A DNA stretch of 64,000 bases from the NCBI RefSeq assembly GCF_027587205.1, contig NZ_JAPDOD010000013.1, forward strand, positions 117,667-181,666. Reading direction: 5' to 3'. This DNA comes from Solirubrobacter ginsenosidimutans. GTDB taxonomy: Bacteria; Actinomycetota; Thermoleophilia; Solirubrobacterales; Solirubrobacteraceae. Made by a program: the position numbers and the translations under genes. How positions within the stretch are numbered: the first letter of the stretch is position 1; each line of letters opens with the position of its first letter. Below the pieces are notes generated by a model. The model saw only the letters and a list, made by a program, of their open reading frames with translations, was not told where the DNA came from and searched no databases. This document shows positions 16,390 to 24,651 of this stretch, in pieces.

Positions 16390-17087
16390 GGACCCATGCG
16401 ATAGCCCACGCCGCGCACGGTGATGAGCCAGCGCGCCTCGCCCCCGGCGCGCTCGAGCTTCTCGCGCAGGTGGTGAACATGGACGTCGACGGTGTGCGGG
16501 TCGCGGAAGGCGTCGTCGCCGTAGATCGCGTGCAGCAGCTCGGGGCGGGAGCGGACCGCGCCCTCCGCGCGCAGGAGCGCTTCGAGAACGGCGTACTCCG
16601 AGCGGGTGAGCGCGAGCGACTCGGCCCCCACGGTGGCGGTGCGCGCGGCCGGGTGCAGCGCGATGCGCTGGTGGCGCAGCGGTCCGTTGCCGCTGGCCTC
16701 ACGCGCGGCCGGGCGCGAGAGCCGCCGCAGTGCGGCCCGCACGCGGCTGCGCAGCTCGGCGACGCCGACCGGCTTGGTGACGTAGTCGTCCGCGCCCGCC
16801 TCCAGCGCGAGCACCACGTCGGCCTCGGTGTCGCGGGCGGTCAGCATCATCACGTAGACGTCGGCGTCGATCGTGCGCACGCGACGGCAGACCTCCACCC
16901 CGTCCGGGCCCGCGCCGAGCGCGATGTCCAGCAGCACGAGCTGGTGGCGGCCGGTGCCGGCGATCGCCTCCAGCGCGGCGTGGCCGTCGGCCGCGGTGTC
17001 GATCGCGTGGCCGTCGGCGATCAGCGCGCCCGCCATCGTCTCCCGGAGATCGGCGTCGTCTTCGACGAGCAGGATGCGTGCGTCCAT
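16386..17087 (-). CDS. OmpR/PhoB-family response regulator
   Basis: This 233-aa regulator has a receiver domain with the phosphorylation site Asp54 (LVLLDIALG), the acidic pair in LLVEDDADLR and YVTKP. A winged-helix DNA-binding domain follows (LTRSEYAVLEALL, DPHTVDVHVHHLREKLE, VRGVGYRMG). ATG at 17087 gives the normal length; an upstream start at 17135 would run into the promoter region. It is the first gene of the operon. A 16-bp palindrome at 17105-17120 sits just upstream. Confidence 0.92.
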   Translation of the reverse strand: MDARILLVEDDADLRETMAGALIADGHAIDTAADGHAALEAIAGTGRHQLVLLDIALGAGPDGVEVCRRVRTIDADVYVMMLTARDTEADVVLALEAGADDYVTKPVGVAELRSRVRAALRRLSRPAAREASGNGPLRHQRIALHPAARTATVGAESLALTRSEYAVLEALLRAEGAVRSRPELLHAIYGDDAFRDPHTVDVHVHHLREKLERAGGEARWLITVRGVGYRMGP

Positions 17088-17104
17088 CGTGGCCGGTAAC
17101 CGTA

Positions 17105-17120
17105 CCCGCCGTACGGCGGG
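17105..17120. promoter_or_regulatory. 16-bp perfect palindrome upstream of the response regulator gene
   Basis: CCCGCCGTACGGCGGG lies 18 bp upstream of the regulator start, in the 131-bp gap to the divergent glycan operon. It may be an operator or a 5'-leader hairpin. OmpR-type regulators usually bind direct repeats, so another protein is as likely as self-control. Confidence 0.35.
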
Positions 17121-17218
17121 CGAACGGTTTCCCAACAGAACACCAACGTGACCCTAGATCGGCGCTGATCTCGGCGGACGAGGATCGAATCGACCCTTCA
17201 CAAGGAGCCTTGCCGCCG

Positions 17219-17992
17219 ATGACCGCCACCGACACCGTGACCCCGGGCACCCGCCGTGCCCTCTCGTCGCTTTCGATCGTGCTGCCGTGCTTCAACGAGG
17301 CGCCCAACGTCCTCGCGGCCGTGACCGAGGCGCGCCAGGCCGCCGAGCGCTTCGCGCACCAGCACGAGATCGTCGTCGTCGACGACGGCAGCAGCGATGA
17401 CACGCTCGCGATCGCCGAGGCGCTCGCGGCCAAGGACCCGCGGGTGCGGGTCGTCGCCCACGACGGCAACCGCGGGTACGGCGCCGCGGTCCGCTCCGGG
17501 ATCGCCGCCTCGCAGGGCGATTGGGTGCTGCTGACCGACGGCGACTTGCAGTTCGATCTGAGCGAGCTCAGCCGCTTCCTCGACCTCACCGCCGGCCACG
17601 AGCTCGTCGCCGGCTACCGGCTGGGCCGCGCCGACCCGCGCTGGCGCCTGCTCGCCGCGGGGGCCTGGAACGGGCTGATGCGCCACAGCTTCGGCATCGG
17701 GGTTCGCGACGTCGACTGCGCGTTCAAGCTGGTCCGCGGGCCGAGCCTGCGCGCGCTGGCTCTGACGTGCGACGGCGCCATGGTCTCGACCGAGTTGCTG
17801 GTCCGCGGGCGGATGGCGGGCTGGCGGTTCGCCGAGGTGGGTGTGCAGCACCGTCCGCGGTTGGCCGGCGAACCCACCGGCGGCGACATCCGGGTGATCC
17901 TGCGCGCGTTCCGCGAGCGCCAGGCCTTGCTGCGCCGCCTGCGCGCGGAGCGGCGTTCGGCTTCCGCGGCCCAGCGCACCGCGGTGGCGTGA
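17219..17992 (+). CDS. GT2-family glycosyltransferase (DPM1/GtrB-like)
   Basis: This 257-aa enzyme probably transfers a sugar from a nucleotide donor to a polyprenyl phosphate on the cytoplasmic side. The motifs are IVLPCFNEAPNV, EIVVVDDGSSDDT, VLLTDGDLQFDL (DxD-like) and the family segment GVRDVDCAFKLVRG. It has no membrane segment. ATG at 17219 follows AAGGAGC (17201-17207). It opens a four-gene coupled operon in which the lipid-linked sugar would be used by the two membrane transferases downstream. Confidence 0.88.
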   Translation: MTATDTVTPGTRRALSSLSIVLPCFNEAPNVLAAVTEARQAAERFAHQHEIVVVDDGSSDDTLAIAEALAAKDPRVRVVAHDGNRGYGAAVRSGIAASQGDWVLLTDGDLQFDLSELSRFLDLTAGHELVAGYRLGRADPRWRLLAAGAWNGLMRHSFGIGVRDVDCAFKLVRGPSLRALALTCDGAMVSTELLVRGRMAGWRFAEVGVQHRPRLAGEPTGGDIRVILRAFRERQALLRRLRAERRSASAAQRTAVA

Positions 17993-19860
17993 GCGCTCCG
18001 CTCGTCCTTGACGGCGGCGCCGCTCTGGCGCTCGCCCGGCCTCGTGCCCGCACCGTCGAGCGCGTCGCCGTCGGAGCGGTCTTCGCGCTCGCCGCCGCGC
18101 TGCGGTTCGCCGCGCTCGGGCGGACGCCCGTCGACCCGTTCTATGACGCCGCGGTGCGGAGCATGGGCACGTCGTGGCACGCGTTCTTCGTCGGTGCGTT
18201 CGACCCGTCCGCCGGGCTGGCGATCGACAAGCCGCCGTTCGACCTGTGGTTGCAGGTGGCGAGCACCAAGCTGTTCGGGTTCGGGCCGTCGGCGTTGCTC
18301 GTGCCCGCCGCCGTGGGCGGGACGCTCACGGTCGTGGCGCTGTACGACCTCTTGCGCACGCTTTTCGGGTCGCGCGTGGCGCTTCTGGGCGCGATGGCGC
18401 TCGCGGTGCTCCCGATCGCCGTGATCACGGGGCGCAGCGACACGATGGACTCGGTCATGGCCGCGCTGGTCGTGACGGCGTTCGCGGTCGCGGCCCGCGG
18501 GCTGCGCTCCGGACGCTGGGGGTGCGTCGTGCTCGCCGGCGCGCTGCTCGGGCTCGCGTTCGAGGCCAAGCTGTTCGAGGCGCTGCTCCCCGCGCTGCCA
18601 CTGGCGTTGTTGTGGTGGTTCGGCGCGCGTGCGTCGCGGGGAGCGCGCGTGCGAGCTTTGCTCGCGGCGGGCGCGGTGGGTGCCGCGGTCGGGCTCGCCT
18701 GGCTCGTCCTGTTGACCGCCTTCGGAGGCCCGCAGCGGCCGTGGGCGTTCGGTTCCAGCGACGGCTCGGCCTGGAACGCCGCGTTCGTCTACGACGGCGT
18801 GGGGCGGGTGACCGCCGCGCAGCCACCCGGCGTGGTCAAGTCAGCCGCGGCCGCCGCCCGCGGCGCGTCTCGGATCCCGGCGGGTCCGGGCCCGCTGCGG
18901 CTCCTCTCGGCGCAGGACGAGCTGCGGTCGCGTCTCGGGATCGAGCTCGCGGCGGCCTGGGCCTCGGTGGCGCTGGTCGCTGTCACGGGCGCGTGGCGCG
19001 GCCTGGACCGTCCCGGCCGCGCGGGCCTGGCGGCGCTCGCGACGTGGCTCGCCCTCGGCACCGTCCTCTTCAGCCTCCAAGGCGCACTCCGCCCGCGCTA
19101 CCTCGAGGCCTTCGACCCGGCGATCGCCGCGCTGCTGGGCGCGGCGGTCCTGCTGACGACCGCTCGCGCCCGGGACGGCGAAGCGGCCGCCGCGGGACCC
19201 CGCGCCCGCACAGCGGCGCCCGACGACCGCGGCGACGCCGCCTGGCGTCCACGCCGCGCGGCACACGACCACCACGACGGCGCCCGGCGCGTTCTCGTCG
19301 GCGGCGCCGTCGGTGTGGCACTCGTGGCCGTGCTGCTCTCGTCCGCGGTCACGAGTGTTCGCGCTGTCGTCGCGCACGTCCAGGACTCCGGGACGGTCGG
19401 CGCGTTGCCCGCCGCGCGGGTCGACCGCGTGAGCGCGTATCTCCGCGGCCACCAGGGCCGCGCGCGCTACGAGTTCGCTTCGCTGGCGACGTCGCCCGCC
19501 GCGCCGCTGATCGTGCATGACGGGCGGCCCGCGCTGGTGCTCACCGCTGCCGGGCGCGACGTCGTGAGCGTGCCGCGGTTGGCGCGGCTGGTCGCTGCCG
19601 GCCAGGTGCGCACCGCGATCGTCGGCGGCGGTTGCCGCACCGCGGGGTGCACCGATCTGGCCGCGTGGATTCGCGCCCACGGCGTCGATCGCAGCCTCGC
19701 CGCGGGCGAGCCGCACGCACGCACGCTGTACGCCCTCGACGCGACGCCGGCGGCGGGCGAGCCGCGGGCAGCCGCGGTCCACGCGCGTGACGTGATGCAC
19801 GCGGCGGGCAAGCCGCACGCACACGTGCTGTACGCCCTCGACCCGACCGGAGCGACATGA
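17989..19860 (+). CDS. GT39/PMT-like membrane glycosyltransferase
   Basis: This 623-aa protein starts with GTG overlapping the preceding stop (GTGA). It is of the ArnT/PMT type: polytopic, with an early periplasmic loop carrying FYDAAVRSMGTSWHAF and DKPPFDLWLQ (the acidic catalytic loop), then about ten helices and the RPRYLEAFDPAI segment. It would move a sugar from a polyprenyl carrier to an external acceptor. The C-terminus is a soluble domain of ~170 aa, ending in a tail where AAGEPHARTLYALD recurs as AAGKPHAHVLYALD. Confidence 0.82.
   Translation: MSAPLVLDGGAALALARPRARTVERVAVGAVFALAAALRFAALGRTPVDPFYDAAVRSMGTSWHAFFVGAFDPSAGLAIDKPPFDLWLQVASTKLFGFGPSALLVPAAVGGTLTVVALYDLLRTLFGSRVALLGAMALAVLPIAVITGRSDTMDSVMAALVVTAFAVAARGLRSGRWGCVVLAGALLGLAFEAKLFEALLPALPLALLWWFGARASRGARVRALLAAGAVGAAVGLAWLVLLTAFGGPQRPWAFGSSDGSAWNAAFVYDGVGRVTAAQPPGVVKSAAAAARGASRIPAGPGPLRLLSAQDELRSRLGIELAAAWASVALVAVTGAWRGLDRPGRAGLAALATWLALGTVLFSLQGALRPRYLEAFDPAIAALLGAAVLLTTARARDGEAAAAGPRARTAAPDDRGDAAWRPRRAAHDHHDGARRVLVGGAVGVALVAVLLSSAVTSVRAVVAHVQDSGTVGALPAARVDRVSAYLRGHQGRARYEFASLATSPAAPLIVHDGRPALVLTAAGRDVVSVPRLARLVAAGQVRTAIVGGGCRTAGCTDLAAWIRAHGVDRSLAAGEPHARTLYALDATPAAGEPRAAAVHARDVMHAAGKPHAHVLYALDPTGAT
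19702..19842 (+). repeat. Internal direct repeat in the transferase 3' end
   Basis: Two 39-bp segments (19702-19740 and 19804-19842) are nearly identical and encode AAGEPHARTLYALD and AAGKPHAHVLYALD. A shorter related unit lies between them. It looks like a recent slippage duplication that extended the C-terminus of the protein. Confidence 0.65.
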
Positions 19861-21281
19861 ACGCGACCACGCTCGTCCAGCCGTCCCGCGTCGCGGCCGC
19901 CGGGCTTTCGCGCGCGCTCGGCGCCGTCGTCGCGGCCGGCGCGCTGCTGGCATCGCTCGGCGCTTCGCTGTGGCTCGTGCTCGCCGCCGCGGAGCGCCCG
20001 TCGGTGCTGTCGCCGCCGACCATGCGCGCCGCGGACGCCTGGCTGTTCGGGCCGCTCCACGGGCTCCTGCCGCATCTCTCGACCGACCCGCTGCGCCTGC
20101 GCGCCGACTTCACCGTCGCGCTCGTGATCATGCTCGCGGCGTGGCTGATCGCGTGGGTGAGTGCACCCTCACTCCCCACGTCCGTCGTGGCCACTGCGGT
20201 CGCCGCCGCCCAGCTCGTGTGGGTGCTCGGGCCGCCGCAGCCGCTGACCGACACGTTCAACTACCTCGTCTACGGCGGGATGGCCGCGCACGGGCTCAAT
20301 CCGTACACCCACATCCCGCTCCAGGCCCCGCACGGTGCCGCCTATGCGCTCTCGAACTGGCATCACCTCGAGAGCCCCTACGGCCCGCTGTTCACGCTGC
20401 TGACCGAGCCGCTCGCCCGGTTGCCGCTGCCCGACGCGTACTGGGCCTGGAAGCTGATCGTCGTCGGGTCCGCGCTGGGAGCGCTCGCGCTGGTGTGGTG
20501 GCTCGCAAAGCGGTTCGGGCGCTCGCCGCAGCGCGCGCTGGCCTGCGCCGGCCTGTGCCCGGTCACGCTCGCGGTCGGCATCGGCGGGTTCCACAACGAC
20601 ATGCCCGCCGTGCTCTGTGTGCTCGCCGCCGTCGCTTGCCTGCTGCGTGGGCGTGACCACGGCTGGGGGTGGGACGCCGGCGCGGGAGCGCTGGTCGTCG
20701 CCGCCGCCGGGCTCAAGCCGTCCTTCGCGGTCGTCGCCCCGCTGATCGTCCTCGGCGCCGACCGGCGCCTGATCGCGGCCGCCGGCGCGGCGGGGGCGAC
20801 GCTCGTCGTCGGCCTCGTGGTCCTCGTCATGTTCGACGGCGCGCTGCCGTCGGTGGGCGTGCAGGATCAGCTCGTCAACCCGCTGAGCCTGCCGAACATC
20901 ATCGGCGCGCTCACCGGCCACGGCGGCGCGGATCCGACGATCCGCGGGTACGGCCGCGACGCGCTGGCGGCGGCAGTGCTGCTCGCCTGCGCGCTCGTCC
21001 TGTGGCGGCGCCGGTGGGCGGTCGGCGCCATCGGCCTGGTCCTGTTCGCGAGTGTGCTCTCACTCTCCTGGGTGATGCCGTGGTACCTGGCGTGGGCGCT
21101 GCCGTTCGCCGCGCTCGCGCGCCCGCGCGTGCTCGCCCCGCTGGCGATCGTCGGGTGCGTGTGGCTCGGCGTCGCCGGGGCGCCGCAGATGCCGCGGCTC
21201 GTCCACGCGATCGGGTGGTATCCGACGCGCTCGGCGACCGGGCACGCCAACCACGTGTTCTCCGGGCGGTTGGTGTCATGA
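19857..21281 (+). CDS. Polytopic mannosyltransferase-like protein (GT87/MptB-like)
   Basis: This 474-aa protein has about 11-13 hydrophobic helices and resembles the GT-C alpha-mannosyltransferases of actinobacteria (MptB and GT87). The catalytic-loop region PQPLTDTFNYLVYGGMAAHG (Asp in the first loop) and NPYTHIP, HLESPYGPLFTLL and GGFHNDMPAVLCVL are characteristic. It probably uses a polyprenyl-phosphate sugar made by the GT2 enzyme. The start overlaps the preceding stop by 4 bases. The exact glycan is unknown. Confidence 0.8.
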   Translation: MNATTLVQPSRVAAAGLSRALGAVVAAGALLASLGASLWLVLAAAERPSVLSPPTMRAADAWLFGPLHGLLPHLSTDPLRLRADFTVALVIMLAAWLIAWVSAPSLPTSVVATAVAAAQLVWVLGPPQPLTDTFNYLVYGGMAAHGLNPYTHIPLQAPHGAAYALSNWHHLESPYGPLFTLLTEPLARLPLPDAYWAWKLIVVGSALGALALVWWLAKRFGRSPQRALACAGLCPVTLAVGIGGFHNDMPAVLCVLAAVACLLRGRDHGWGWDAGAGALVVAAAGLKPSFAVVAPLIVLGADRRLIAAAGAAGATLVVGLVVLVMFDGALPSVGVQDQLVNPLSLPNIIGALTGHGGADPTIRGYGRDALAAAVLLACALVLWRRRWAVGAIGLVLFASVLSLSWVMPWYLAWALPFAALARPRVLAPLAIVGCVWLGVAGAPQMPRLVHAIGWYPTRSATGHANHVFSGRLVS

Positions 21282-21673
21282 GCGCCGAACTCTCGCGGTT
21301 CGTGCGCTTCGGCCTCGTGGGCGCGATCAACACGGCGCTGACCCTCGTGACGTTCGCGCTGCTCACCCACCTCGACGTCGCCGCCGCACCCGCCTCCGCG
21401 CTGGCGTTCGCGACCGGCGCCGTGAACGGCTACCTGCTCAACCGCACCTGGACGTTCCACGCGCAGGGCGGGGCGGCGACGCTCACCCGCTACGTCGCCG
21501 TCCAGGGCCTCGGCGCGCTCTGCAGCGGCGCCGGGATCGCGCTCACCACCACCGACCTCGCACTCCACCGGCTCCCCGCCGAATGCCTCGTGATCCCGTT
21601 CGTGACGCTCTTGACCTACACGCTCGCCCGCCGCGTCGTCTTCCGCCCCGGCGGCACTCGACCCGTCATGTGA
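21278..21673 (+). CDS. GtrA-family membrane protein
   Basis: This 131-aa four-helix protein belongs to the GtrA family, thought to flip polyprenyl-linked sugars. The marks are FVRFGLVGAINTALTLVTF at the start, FATGAVNGYLLNRTWTF in the middle and TYTLARRVVFR at the end. ATG at 21278 overlaps the previous stop. It completes the operon GT2, GT39-like, GT87-like, GtrA, a self-consistent set for decorating an envelope glycan. Confidence 0.88.
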   Translation: MSAELSRFVRFGLVGAINTALTLVTFALLTHLDVAAAPASALAFATGAVNGYLLNRTWTFHAQGGAATLTRYVAVQGLGALCSGAGIALTTTDLALHRLPAECLVIPFVTLLTYTLARRVVFRPGGTRPVM

Positions 21674-21683
21674 CCGTCGCGAG

Positions 21684-22061
21684 TTAAGGCGCGCGAGCGT
21701 CCACCAGGTCGTCGATGATCTGAAAGTCCGCGCCGTTGTGCGTGAGCAGAGGGACTTTGTGGACGTTCGCGGTCGCGGCGATCGCGAGGTCCATCGCGCG
21801 CCGGCGCGGTTGTCCTCCGCGGGTGCGCACCGCCGCGGAGAGCCGTCCCCACTCGCGCGCCACCGCGGCGTCGATCGGCAGCGGCTCGAAGGTCGACTCG
21901 ATCACGCCGAGACGCAGCCCACGGCGGGCGCGCTCGTCCGGGTCCTGTGCGACTCCGAGGCCGAAATGCAGCTCAACCAAGGACGCGGCACTGATGGCGC
22001 CCTCCAGCTCACGGGGCTTGTCGGCACCGATCAGCACCGACGTGTCGAGGATCGCGCGCAC
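21684..22061 (-). CDS. vapC: PIN-domain toxin (VapC type)
   Basis: This 125-aa ribonuclease toxin has the PIN acidic residues Asp6 (ILDTSVL), Glu30 (SLVEL), Asp91 (MDLAIAATA) and Asp112 (ADF). VapC toxins cleave tRNA or rRNA when the antitoxin is lost. Its GTG start follows the antitoxin stop directly, so the pair is coupled. It converges with the GtrA gene with a 10-bp gap. Confidence 0.88.
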   Translation of the reverse strand: MRAILDTSVLIGADKPRELEGAISAASLVELHFGLGVAQDPDERARRGLRLGVIESTFEPLPIDAAVAREWGRLSAAVRTRGGQPRRRAMDLAIAATANVHKVPLLTHNGADFQIIDDLVDARAP

Positions 22062-22304
22062 CTACGCGAACGGGTCGTCCAGCGCGCCGGGGAACTGCTC
22101 GAGTTCCTCGTCGAGCGTCTCCGGAGCCGGCGTGTCCCAGACCTTGTCGAGCTCCGGCCCGCTGACCCACTGACGACGGCGCGCAGGCCCGAGTTGCGCG
22201 ACCGGCCGCCCGGCCACCGTGATCGTGAACTCCTCGCCGGCCTCCGCGCGACGCAGCACGTCGGCGACGTTGTTGCGAAGTTCCTTCTGCGGGATCACCG
22301 GCAC
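22062..22304 (-). CDS. Phd/YefM-type antitoxin
   Basis: This 80-aa antitoxin starts at GTG 22304 (VPVIPQKELRNNVADVLRRA). It has the Phd-family N-terminal DNA-binding fold, including AGEEFTITVAGRPVAQL. The C-terminal half (ELDKVWDTPAPETLDEELE) is the acidic toxin-neutralising tail. A longer frame back to 22415 is Arg-rich and would cross the operator, so I reject it. The palindrome at 22311-22334 ends 7 bp before the start, fitting autoregulation by the toxin-antitoxin complex. Confidence 0.85.
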   Translation of the reverse strand: MPVIPQKELRNNVADVLRRAEAGEEFTITVAGRPVAQLGPARRRQWVSGPELDKVWDTPAPETLDEELEQFPGALDDPFA

Positions 22305-22310
22305 CCGACC

Positions 22311-22334
22311 GACGGTAGCAGAACTGCTACCGTC
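22311..22334. promoter_or_regulatory. Palindromic operator of the toxin-antitoxin operon
   Basis: Perfect 11-bp arms (left arm GACGGTAGCAG) around a 2-bp centre lie directly upstream of the antitoxin start. The core GTAGCAG/CTGCTAC resembles autoregulatory operators of Phd/VapB-type antitoxins. The site fills the 37-bp gap between the FUSC gene's stop and the antitoxin start, so the operon promoter must lie in the end of the FUSC gene. Confidence 0.7.
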
Positions 22335-22341
22335 CGCCCGT

Positions 22342-24564
22342 CTACGCCGTCGTCGCCGCGCGGGCCGGGCCGACGAGGGAGTCCTGGAGGCGCCGCGCGG
22401 CGTCGAGGTGGTCACCCGTCCAGATCATCCGGACTGCCGTCGCGGTCCCGCCGCCGTTGCCGTCGCTCAAATCGTTCTGCACCGCGGCGACGAGGCGGCG
22501 GTCGGCGAGTGAATCGCGCGGCTGCGGGTCCGGCACCGCGCCGCGACCCACGAGGCTCTCGGCGAACCCGCCGTACCAGCGCGTCATCCGCTCCGTGTTC
22601 CCGAGCAGCTCGGCCTGGGCGGCGGAGCGATCGCCGTGGGAGACCGCCTCGCGCTGCCACAGGTCGAGCACGGCGTCCGCGGCGAGCCGGAGCCCGACGA
22701 CGCCGGTGACGAGGCTCGTCACCTCGGCCAGCGCCGCGGGCTTTGACCCGCGCTCGGCGAGGTAGTTGCGGAAGGTGTCGTCGAGCCGCCGCGAGGCCGC
22801 CGCCGCGCGGATCGCCTCCGCCTCCGGCGCGCGTGCCGGGGGCGCAGTGGCATCGCAGCGGGCGATGCCGAAGCGCACCGCTCCGGCGAGGTAGTTCGCG
22901 CTGTCGACGTAGGCCTCGGCGAGCGCGGTGCCGAGCGCGGTGGCCGCCCCGCGCGGCCAGAACAGCAGGCCCACCGCCAGGCTCACCGCACTGCCGATCG
23001 CGACGTCCTCGATCCGGACGAGCCCGATCTTCCAGCCTTCCGGCGCGATCAGGTTGAAGAGGATCAGCAGGGTCACGGTGAACGCGGCCTGTCCCGCCGC
23101 GAAGGAGATCGTGGCGGGGGCGAGCCCGGCGAAGAGCACCGCGAACGGCAGCAGCACCCAGAGCACGGTGGTGTTGGTGCCGATGAGGACGATCAGCACC
23201 CCGCCGACGGCGAAGCCCACCGTCGTCCCGACCAGCCCGCGCACGGCGTTCTGCCCGGTGCTCAGCGCGTTGGTGCGCAGTACCGCCAAAGCGCCGAGCA
23301 CGACCCAGAACGCGTGCTGGGCACCGCTGAGGTCGGCGACCAGCACGGCGAGCCCGAGCGCGACGGCGCCGCGCACGCTGTTCTGCAGCCACAGCGAGTG
23401 GCGCTCCACGTGCGCGCCCGCTCGCTCCTGCGCCGTCGCCAGCCCGCCGCTGGCGCCCGCGGGCCGGCGGCCGAGCAGCTGATCGAGCCAGCTGCGACGC
23501 TCGGCCATCACCGCGAGATCGACGTTGCCGGCGATCTGGGTGACGATGAAGCTCAGCTCCTGCGCGCGGAAGCTCGGGTCCAGCGACGTGATCGCGTCGT
23601 CGCCGTCGGGAGGCGTGCTCGTCGCGTGCTGCTCCAAAGCGCCCAGCGCGGCGTCGAGGTCCGCGAGCGCGGTGTGCAGCGGCGCCGCGGCGCGCTGCGG
23701 CGCGTCCAAGGCATCCGCGGAGCACTCCAGGACCGAGGCGGCGGCCACCTTCACCGCACACGCCCGCCGATCGACCTTCCCGGCCGGCCGCGGGGCGGCC
23801 TGCGCGACGATCGCGTCGAGCCACTTGAGCTCGTCGACGAGCCGCACGATCGCCCGGGCGGCGGTGCTCAGCCCCGTCGGCCGGTAGGGCGTCGCGAAGA
23901 ACGTCGCCTGCAGCGCGGCGAGCGCGCCGTCGGAACCAGCGAGCGCCGCGTCGTGCTCGGCCGCGGAGCCCTCGCCGAGCACGTGGGCCACTTCGGCGCG
24001 CAGGCGCGCGGCGAGCGCGCGGCACGCCGCGATCGCCCCGCTGCGCACCGGGTCGCGCGCCGGCGCCGGCCACAGCAGCGCGATCGCGAGCAGCGCGACG
24101 ACGGACGCCAGCCCCCAGCCCGCCAGCCGATCCGGGATCGACGACACCGGCCCGGGGATCGACACGGGCAGGATGAACGCGAGCAGCAACGAGGTCGTGG
24201 CGCCGGCCAGCACGGAGCTCACCACGCCCGCGAACAGCACGCCGAACGCGACGAGCGTCATCGCCGCGGCCGCCACCCACGCGGAGTTGGACACCAGCGT
24301 TCCGAAGCACACGAACACCGCGCCCGTCACCGCGAGCGCGGCCTGCGCGCGCAGCCGGTTGCGCATCGGGCCGGCGAAGTCGACCAGCAGCAGCATCGCG
24401 AACGAGCCGAACGCCGCGAACGTGGCGAGCGTCGGGTTGCCGATCACCTTGTCGCCGAACGCGAACAGCGACGGCATGACCAGTGCCGTGCGCGCCGAAC
24501 GGCGCAGCGCGGCGAAACCGCGATCGCGCGTCCGCAGCCAGTTCAGCGCACGCGCGCTAGCCAT
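22342..24564 (-). CDS. FUSC-family membrane exporter (YccS/aromatic acid efflux-like)
   Basis: This 740-aa protein has two membrane blocks (roughly residues 25-165 and 400-540), each of about six helices, separated by a ~220-aa soluble domain and followed by a ~190-aa cytoplasmic tail. The second block contains GAQHAFWVVLGALAVLRTN and ALSTGQNAVRGLVGTTVG, the FUSC signature. Relatives export aromatic acids. The ATG at 24564 is preferred over an in-frame GTG at 24573. It is divergent from the novel operon, with an inverted repeat in the gap. Confidence 0.85.
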   Translation of the reverse strand: MASARALNWLRTRDRGFAALRRSARTALVMPSLFAFGDKVIGNPTLATFAAFGSFAMLLLVDFAGPMRNRLRAQAALAVTGAVFVCFGTLVSNSAWVAAAAMTLVAFGVLFAGVVSSVLAGATTSLLLAFILPVSIPGPVSSIPDRLAGWGLASVVALLAIALLWPAPARDPVRSGAIAACRALAARLRAEVAHVLGEGSAAEHDAALAGSDGALAALQATFFATPYRPTGLSTAARAIVRLVDELKWLDAIVAQAAPRPAGKVDRRACAVKVAAASVLECSADALDAPQRAAAPLHTALADLDAALGALEQHATSTPPDGDDAITSLDPSFRAQELSFIVTQIAGNVDLAVMAERRSWLDQLLGRRPAGASGGLATAQERAGAHVERHSLWLQNSVRGAVALGLAVLVADLSGAQHAFWVVLGALAVLRTNALSTGQNAVRGLVGTTVGFAVGGVLIVLIGTNTTVLWVLLPFAVLFAGLAPATISFAAGQAAFTVTLLILFNLIAPEGWKIGLVRIEDVAIGSAVSLAVGLLFWPRGAATALGTALAEAYVDSANYLAGAVRFGIARCDATAPPARAPEAEAIRAAAASRRLDDTFRNYLAERGSKPAALAEVTSLVTGVVGLRLAADAVLDLWQREAVSHGDRSAAQAELLGNTERMTRWYGGFAESLVGRGAVPDPQPRDSLADRRLVAAVQNDLSDGNGGGTATAVRMIWTGDHLDAARRLQDSLVGPARAATTA

Positions 24565-24597
24565 GTTGACCACACCACAATTCCGGGCCGCCTAAGT

Positions 24598-24614
24598 TCA
24601 GGGTCGAACCCTGA
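24598..24614. promoter_or_regulatory. Inverted repeat TCAGGGT-N3-ACCCTGA between FUSC gene and novel operon
   Basis: Perfect 7-bp arms lie in the 87-bp divergent gap, 38 bp before the first start of the five-gene operon. It is the best candidate operator for the operon, the FUSC gene or both. No regulator gene is adjacent. Confidence 0.45.
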
Positions 24615-24651
24615 TTGTCACCGATGTCCGGTGAGACGTACGGTCGAAGGC

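Noticed and set aside
23314..24651. Long N-terminal extension of the PhoD-like gene into the FUSC region
   Set aside because: The upstream part is Arg/Glu-rich antisense of the FUSC gene, and family similarity starts only after 24652.
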